From Streptosporangium amethystogenes (lineage in GTDB: Bacteria > Actinomycetota > Actinomycetes > Streptosporangiales > Streptosporangiaceae), in NCBI RefSeq assembly GCF_000721075.1, contig NZ_JOEQ01000001.1, forward strand, positions 310,001-374,000: a stretch of 64,000 nucleotides of DNA, in the 5' to 3' direction. Made by a program: the position numbers and the translations under genes. Below, piece by piece: positions 59,631 through 64,000 of this stretch; the stretch's first letter is position 1; every line of letters begins with the position of its first letter. Under the pieces are notes generated by a model. It was given only the letters and a program-made list of their open reading frames with translations. It was not told the DNA's origin and did no database searches.

Positions 59631-60734
59631 ATGTTGATGCGTGCGGCCGTACTCACCGGGTTCGGCACGGCGCTGGAGGTACGCGAGGTCGAGATCGCCG
59701 ATCCGGGCCCCGGCGAGGTGCGGGTGCGGATCAAGGCCTCCGGCGTCTGCGGGTCCGACATCAAGGCGCTGGACGGCAAGAGCCCGGTGGTGCGACGGCT
59801 TCCCTTCGTGCTCGGCCACGAGAGCGCCGGGATCGTGGAGAGCACCGGAGCCGGGGTGACCGGCGTCAGGCCCGGCGACCATGTGATCATCGCGATGAAC
59901 GGCGCCTGCGGGCGCTGCCGCAACTGCGGCGCCGGCCGGTTCCACCTGTGCGGCGGCCCCGCCAGGACGGCGGCCATCATGGGTACGATGCGCGACGGCG
60001 GTACCCGGATCACCGTGGACGGCGACGGCGCCAGGACGATGATCGGCATCGGCTCGTTCGCCGAGTACGCCGTGGTCAACGAGGCGATGTGCGTGAGGAT
60101 CGCAAAAGACGCGCCGTTCGACACCATGTGCCTGCTGGCCTGCGGGGTGATCACCGGCGTCGGCGCCGTGCTGAACGTCGCGCGGGTCACCCCCGGCTCC
60201 AGCGTGCTGGTGGTCGGCTGCGGCGGGGTCGGGCTGAACGTCGTCCAGGGCGCCGCGCTGGCCGGAGCCACCACCATCGTCGCCGCGGACGTGGCCGAAC
60301 AGAAGCTGAAGCTGGCCGAGGAGTTCGGCGCCACCCACACGATCCTCGTCACCGACCTGCCCAAGCAGGTGGGCGAGATCGTCAGGGGCGGCGTGGACTA
60401 CGCCTTCGACGTGACCGGCGTGGCCGGCGTGCTCGGCACCGCCCTCGCCTCCACCCAGCCCGGCGGTACGACGGTGATGGTCGGCAGCCCGCCGCAGGGG
60501 GAGCCGATCAGTGTCGAACCGGGCCTGCTGTTCGCCTCCAGGCGCCTGATGGGCACCCAGGGCGGCGACGCCGCCCCGATCAGGGATCTGCCCATGCTCG
60601 CCGAGCAGTACCTGCGCGGCCGCCTCGACCTCGACCGCCTGGTCAGCGAGCGCCTTCCGCTGGAGGAGATCAACGAGGCGATCCGGCACGTCCGCGAGGG
60701 GGCGGTGGCCCGCAGCGTCATCGTCTTCGACTGA
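59631..60734 (+). CDS. Zinc-dependent alcohol dehydrogenase
   Basis: 367 residues of the medium-chain dehydrogenase family. The catalytic zinc site is SGVCGSDIK with GHESAGIV; the structural zinc site is CGRCRNCGAGRFHLC near residue 91; the coenzyme motif is VVGCGGVGLNVVQGA near 200. It oxidises an alcohol or reduces a carbonyl with NAD(P). GGAG lies 6 nt before ATG 59631. It faces the importer genes across a 271-bp region with two operators. The substrate is unknown; by context it is a hydroxylated steroid intermediate. Confidence 0.9.
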   Translation: MLMRAAVLTGFGTALEVREVEIADPGPGEVRVRIKASGVCGSDIKALDGKSPVVRRLPFVLGHESAGIVESTGAGVTGVRPGDHVIIAMNGACGRCRNCGAGRFHLCGGPARTAAIMGTMRDGGTRITVDGDGARTMIGIGSFAEYAVVNEAMCVRIAKDAPFDTMCLLACGVITGVGAVLNVARVTPGSSVLVVGCGGVGLNVVQGAALAGATTIVAADVAEQKLKLAEEFGATHTILVTDLPKQVGEIVRGGVDYAFDVTGVAGVLGTALASTQPGGTTVMVGSPPQGEPISVEPGLLFASRRLMGTQGGDAAPIRDLPMLAEQYLRGRLDLDRLVSERLPLEEINEAIRHVREGAVARSVIVFD

Positions 60735-60775
60735 CCGCCGCCCTCATGCACGACCTCCCCGGTCGCCGCCGCGAC

Positions 60776-63010
60776 TCAGCCGCGACCCGCGCCGACCAGT
60801 TCCCTGCTCGGCTCCTCGGCCTCCTCGTCCTCCTCCTGACCCTCGATGGAGAGGTTGGGCAGGAGACGGTCCAGCCAGGCGGGGCACCACCAGTTCAACC
60901 TGCCGAGCAGGACCATGGTCGCCGGGACCAGCAGGCCCCTGATGATCGTGGCGTCCACCGCGATGGCCACCGCCAGGCCGACACCAAAGATCTTTACCAT
61001 CGGGTCGGGGTAGGCGACGAACGCGACGAAGACCGAGACCATGATCAGGGCGGCGGAAGTGATCACCCGGCCGGTCGACCCCAGCCCCTCGGCCACCGCC
61101 CTGCGGTTGTCGCCGTGCTTCAGGTACGCCTGCCGCACGGCGGTGAGCAGGAAGACCTCGTAGTCCATCGACAGGCCGAACAGGATCGCGAACAGCATCA
61201 GCGGGATGTAGCTGTCGATCGGCACCGTGAAGAAGAGCGTGCTCAGATAGGAGGCGTCCACGTTGACCGGCGGGTCCATGCCGACCAGGCCACTGCCGAG
61301 GCCCAGGGAGAAGACCAGCGAGAGCGCACCGAACGCGGCGCCGAGCGAGATCAGGTTCATCACCGCGGCCTTGATCGCGACGACCGGCGAGCGGAACGCC
61401 AGGAGCAGCAGCAGCGCGCTCAGCAGGACCACGACGCCGACGACCAGCGGGGTACGTGCGGCGATCTTGGAGTTGGCGTCGGCCATGCCCGCGACCTCAC
61501 CGCCCACGTGCACCTTGGCTCCGTCGAACTCCATCGCGCGGACCGCCTTGACCACCTCCAGCGCCCGGGGGTCACTGGGGGCGTAGTCGGGGATCGCCTG
61601 GATCAGGGCCGCCGTGCCGCGCTCGTTGAGCACCGGGTCGCCGACGTGGGCCACCCCTTCGACACCCTCGACGCGATCCTTCAGGTTCTGCAATATGGCC
61701 GGGGCGGGCTTCCGGTCGACGACCGGGGTCTCCAGATCCGCCACCACGACGAGCGGGCCGTTCATACCGGGTCCGAACCCGGCCTGCAGCAGCTCGTAGG
61801 AGCGCCGCGCATCGGTGCCGCGGTCGCCGTAGCCGTTGTCGAGCGTGCCCAGCTTGAGTCCCAGGGCGGGGGCGGCGAGCGCTCCCAGGAGCACAAGGCT
61901 GAGCGCGAGCACGCTCCAGGGCCGCCTGGCCACCCAGTTGCCCAGCGAACCCCAGCCGGAGGAGCCGTGGCTGCCCCGGCGCCCCATGAACGGCAGGCGG
62001 AACGCGTTGACCCGCTGTCCGAGCATCCCGAGCAGCGCGGGGACCAGCGTGACGGCGGTGATCACCGCGCAGACCACCGAGATGCCGGTGATCCAGCCGA
62101 GCGTCTGCAGCATGGGGAAGTCGGCGAGCATCAGCGCGCTGAGCGCGATGATCACCGTGCCGCCGGCGAACACCACCGCGCCGCCGGAACTGGCGACCAC
62201 CCGGCGGATCGCCTCGTGGACGGGCACATCGTCGGCCAGCAGCTTGCGGTACCTGCTGAGCAGGAAGAGCGCGTAGTCGATGCCGACGCCGAGGCCGATC
62301 ATCGTCGCCAGGATCGGCGCCTGCTTGGGCACGTCCACCAGGTGGCCGAGCAGGCCGATCGTGCCGAGCCCGGTCGCGATGCTGACCAGTGCGACGAAGA
62401 TCGGAATCATCGCGGCGACCAGGGTGCCGAACGCGAACAGCAGGACCAGCAACGCGCAGACCACACCGATGATCTCGCTCGTCCCGGTCTTGATCTCCTT
62501 GTTCGCCGGGCTCGACGAGCCGGCGGGCACGACCTCCAGGCCCGCCGCCCGCGCGGGCTCGGCCGCCTCGACGAGGAGCTTGGCGGTCTCGGCCGTCTTG
62601 GTGGTGTCGTGCCCCTCAAGCTTGACCGCGATGAAACCGATCTCCAGGCTGGGCGCGATCCCGCCCGTCCGGGAGGGAGGGGTCACCTCCACCACATGCG
62701 CGACCTTGCGGATCTGCTCCGCGGCACGTTCCACCGCGCTCTTCCTCGGCTCGGCGAGGAGGGAGCCGTCGGGAGAGTAGAGGACGAGCTGAACCGACCC
62801 CCCCATCTCGTAACCGGGGCCGAAACCGTCCTTCAGCAGGTCCATCGCCCGCTGGGTGTCGGTGCCGGGGAGGCTGGTGTCGTTGGTGGCCGGTCCGGGG
62901 AACAGCACCGATCCCGCCATCAGCAGTGCCGCGGCGACCACCCACAGCGCCAGCACCGCCTTGCCATGCCGCGCGCACCAACTCCCCAGCCGCCCCAGCA
63001 AACCAGACAT
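60776..63010 (-). CDS. MMPL/RND-family membrane transporter
   Basis: 744 residues, with twelve membrane segments in two halves: 1 plus 5, a soluble domain after the first helix in each half. The paired Asp-Tyr motifs of MMPL proton relays are GVGIDYALFLLSRYR (first half) and GLSMDYEVFLLTAVR (second half). The C-terminus is a short acidic tail (EGQEEDEEAEE). MMPL proteins export lipids or drugs. A TetR gene lies divergently next to it with a palindrome between, indicating local repression. No KstR2-type site is present here. Confidence 0.92.
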   Translation of the reverse strand: MSGLLGRLGSWCARHGKAVLALWVVAAALLMAGSVLFPGPATNDTSLPGTDTQRAMDLLKDGFGPGYEMGGSVQLVLYSPDGSLLAEPRKSAVERAAEQIRKVAHVVEVTPPSRTGGIAPSLEIGFIAVKLEGHDTTKTAETAKLLVEAAEPARAAGLEVVPAGSSSPANKEIKTGTSEIIGVVCALLVLLFAFGTLVAAMIPIFVALVSIATGLGTIGLLGHLVDVPKQAPILATMIGLGVGIDYALFLLSRYRKLLADDVPVHEAIRRVVASSGGAVVFAGGTVIIALSALMLADFPMLQTLGWITGISVVCAVITAVTLVPALLGMLGQRVNAFRLPFMGRRGSHGSSGWGSLGNWVARRPWSVLALSLVLLGALAAPALGLKLGTLDNGYGDRGTDARRSYELLQAGFGPGMNGPLVVVADLETPVVDRKPAPAILQNLKDRVEGVEGVAHVGDPVLNERGTAALIQAIPDYAPSDPRALEVVKAVRAMEFDGAKVHVGGEVAGMADANSKIAARTPLVVGVVVLLSALLLLLAFRSPVVAIKAAVMNLISLGAAFGALSLVFSLGLGSGLVGMDPPVNVDASYLSTLFFTVPIDSYIPLMLFAILFGLSMDYEVFLLTAVRQAYLKHGDNRRAVAEGLGSTGRVITSAALIMVSVFVAFVAYPDPMVKIFGVGLAVAIAVDATIIRGLLVPATMVLLGRLNWWCPAWLDRLLPNLSIEGQEEDEEAEEPSRELVGAGRG

Positions 63011-63057
63011 TCGGTGACCGCCCTATTAAAGTCTGAAATGTGCCTGAAACACCGTAC

Positions 63058-63073
63058 TGTACGGTCGTACAGA
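63058..63073. promoter_or_regulatory. TetR operator between MMPL and tetR
   Basis: CTGTACG-GT-CGTACAG, perfect 7-bp arms around two bases, midway between the divergent genes. It is a typical TetR-family operator, distinct from the 18-bp motif. Confidence 0.7.
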
Positions 63074-63136
63074 ACCTACGATACGAGAGTAGGCGCGCCA
63101 ATTGGGAAATGTCCCCAATAGCGTGGGATTGAGACG

Positions 63137-63715
63137 ATGACCACACTTGAGCATGGACACGACACGCGCGGCCGGATCCTCGACGCCGCTCGCCGGCTGT
63201 TCGCCGAGCGCGGCTACGCGGCGACCTCGCTGGCCGACATCGCCGCGGCCGTCGGCCTGACGAAGACCGCCGTCGCCTACCACTTCCATCCCAAGGACCG
63301 GCTGGCCACCGAACTGCTCGCACCCGCCGCCGAGGACATCATGGTCCTGATCGAGAGCGACTTCGACGACGACCGCGCCTTCATCGAGGCTCTGGTGACC
63401 TTCGTGGTCAGGTACCGGGCGATCATCCGGCTGATCATGGAGGACCTCGGCGGCGCCGACGACGCGCCGCCCGGCTCCCCCGGTGAGATCATCCGTGCTT
63501 TCCGTGACGAGATCTACCACCGGCTGGCCGGACCCGACCCCGATCCCGACCGCCGGGTCTGGGCCTGGGCCCTGCTGGGGTCGCTCCAGTACGGGGTGGT
63601 CAAGACGATCGACCTCCCCCAGGAGGAGGTCAGGAAGACCCTGCTGACCACCGCCCTGGCCGCTACCTCGCCGTCCCGCGGGCGCCCATCGCCCCGGCCC
63701 GCCGCCGTACCGTGA
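63137..63715 (+). CDS. TetR-family regulator of the MMPL gene
   Basis: 192 residues. The N-terminal DNA-binding domain is RGRILDAARRLFAERGYAATSLADIAAAVGLTKTAVAYHFHPKDRLATELL (about 10-60). The C-terminal ligand domain is not assignable to a ligand. It lies divergently from the MMPL transporter across 126 bp containing a TetR-like palindrome (63058-63073), the usual layout for a repressor of a drug or lipid exporter. Confidence 0.9.
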   Translation: MTTLEHGHDTRGRILDAARRLFAERGYAATSLADIAAAVGLTKTAVAYHFHPKDRLATELLAPAAEDIMVLIESDFDDDRAFIEALVTFVVRYRAIIRLIMEDLGGADDAPPGSPGEIIRAFRDEIYHRLAGPDPDPDRRVWAWALLGSLQYGVVKTIDLPQEEVRKTLLTTALAATSPSRGRPSPRPAAVP

Positions 63716-63733
63716 CGCCGTACCGGGATGCCG

Positions 63734-64000
63734 TCATCCCGAGGGAGCCGCCTCCCCGGGTACGGGAACCGGCGAGTCGGGTGGATCGGGAGGCGCGGTG
63801 GTCTCGCCCGGGCCGCTGCTCGGATCCGGCCCCGGACCGGGCCCGCTCTGACCCGCCACACCGACGGTGATCACGACCGTCGCGCCCGGCCTGGCACAGG
63901 TGCCCGGCGCCACGCTCTGCGCCAGCACCACACCGTCCTGAGCGTCGTCGGTGACCAGCCGCGCCCGGGTCCGTACCGCGAAACCCGCCCCGCCGAGCGT
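63734..64000 (-). CDS. PASTA-domain protein, C-terminal part (partial)
   Basis: The last 88 codons of a gene that continues beyond the right edge. The visible part begins inside a PASTA repeat (GGAGFAVRTRARLVTDDAQDGVVLAQSVAPGTCARPGATVVITVGV), and ends with a Pro/Gly/Ser-rich tail of about 35 residues. PASTA repeats bind peptidoglycan fragments and occur in PknB-type kinases and penicillin-binding proteins; which one this is cannot be seen. Confidence 0.82.
   Translation of the reverse strand, partial: TLGGAGFAVRTRARLVTDDAQDGVVLAQSVAPGTCARPGATVVITVGVAGQSGPGPGPDPSSGPGETTAPPDPPDSPVPVPGEAAPSG

Noticed and set aside
59564..63121. A plus-strand open frame of about 1,180 codons
   Set aside because: It runs out of frame through the zinc dehydrogenase and then antisense through the MMPL gene; composition is Arg/Asp/Gln/His-rich low complexity.

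Overview
The window is 64 kb of very GC-rich DNA with strong third-position G/C, GTG starts, actinobacterial gene families (GlnII, NgcE-type sugar binding protein, DUF5999, PASTA and PknB-type proteins) and many short, densely packed operons. It fits a chromosome segment from a filamentous actinomycete. A Streptosporangiales-like host is my guess, but nothing seen here fixes the genus. No rRNA, tRNA, CRISPR array, transposase or phage gene was recognised.

The main theme is steroid C/D-ring (HIP) catabolism. The left end (1-10 kb) carries two SDRs resembling Rv3548c/Rv3549c, then echA20, ipdA, ipdB and ipdC, and after an interruption fadA6 and the TetR repressor kstR2. Further candidate catabolic units are scattered through the rest of the window: an Ltp-type thiolase (17.7-18.7 kb); a luciferase-like oxidoreductase plus a CoA ligase with an aberrant P-loop (26.2-28.8 kb); a cyclase and a serine hydrolase (32-34.5 kb); an SDR and an isochorismatase-fold protein (34.6-36 kb); a five-gene operon of DUF35, VOC, AMP-forming ligase, ADP-forming-type ligase and a 20-beta-HSD-like SDR (38.3-43.6 kb); a luciferase-like oxidoreductase plus two acyl-CoA dehydrogenases (49.1-52.1 kb); a branched-chain-type ABC importer (54.4-59.4 kb); and a zinc alcohol dehydrogenase (59.6-60.7 kb). 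Each unit has, at or near its promoter, a copy of the same degenerate 18-bp palindrome, ACCAAGC-N4-GCTTGGT. I found ten copies, one of them between fadA6 and kstR2. The motif can be read as two KstR2-type 14-mers offset by 4 bp. The parsimonious reading is one dispersed KstR2 regulon, larger than the classical ipd cluster and interleaved with unrelated genes.

A second theme is amino-sugar use (6-17 kb): a GH3 NagZ-like glycosidase, a secreted GH46 chitosanase, an NgcEFG-type ABC importer, a SIS-domain protein and an RpiR regulator. The GH3 and chitosanase genes share a TAGGAAA-N-TTTCCTA palindrome of the kind described for chitosanase control in streptomycetes.

The remaining genes are general or regulatory: AlkD-like repair protein, glnII with a GlnR-like upstream array, a TrmB-type regulator, a response-regulator/thioredoxin-reductase-like fusion paired with a cNMP-binding histidine kinase, an S33 peptidase, a GH1 beta-glucosidase facing a ROK regulator, a Ser/Thr kinase, a large LuxR-type ATPase regulator, an RsbW-like/DUF5999 pair, a CHAP-domain membrane protein, a membrane-anchored trypsin-like protease, an MMPL transporter with its TetR regulator, and the C-terminal end of a PASTA protein leaving the window on the right.
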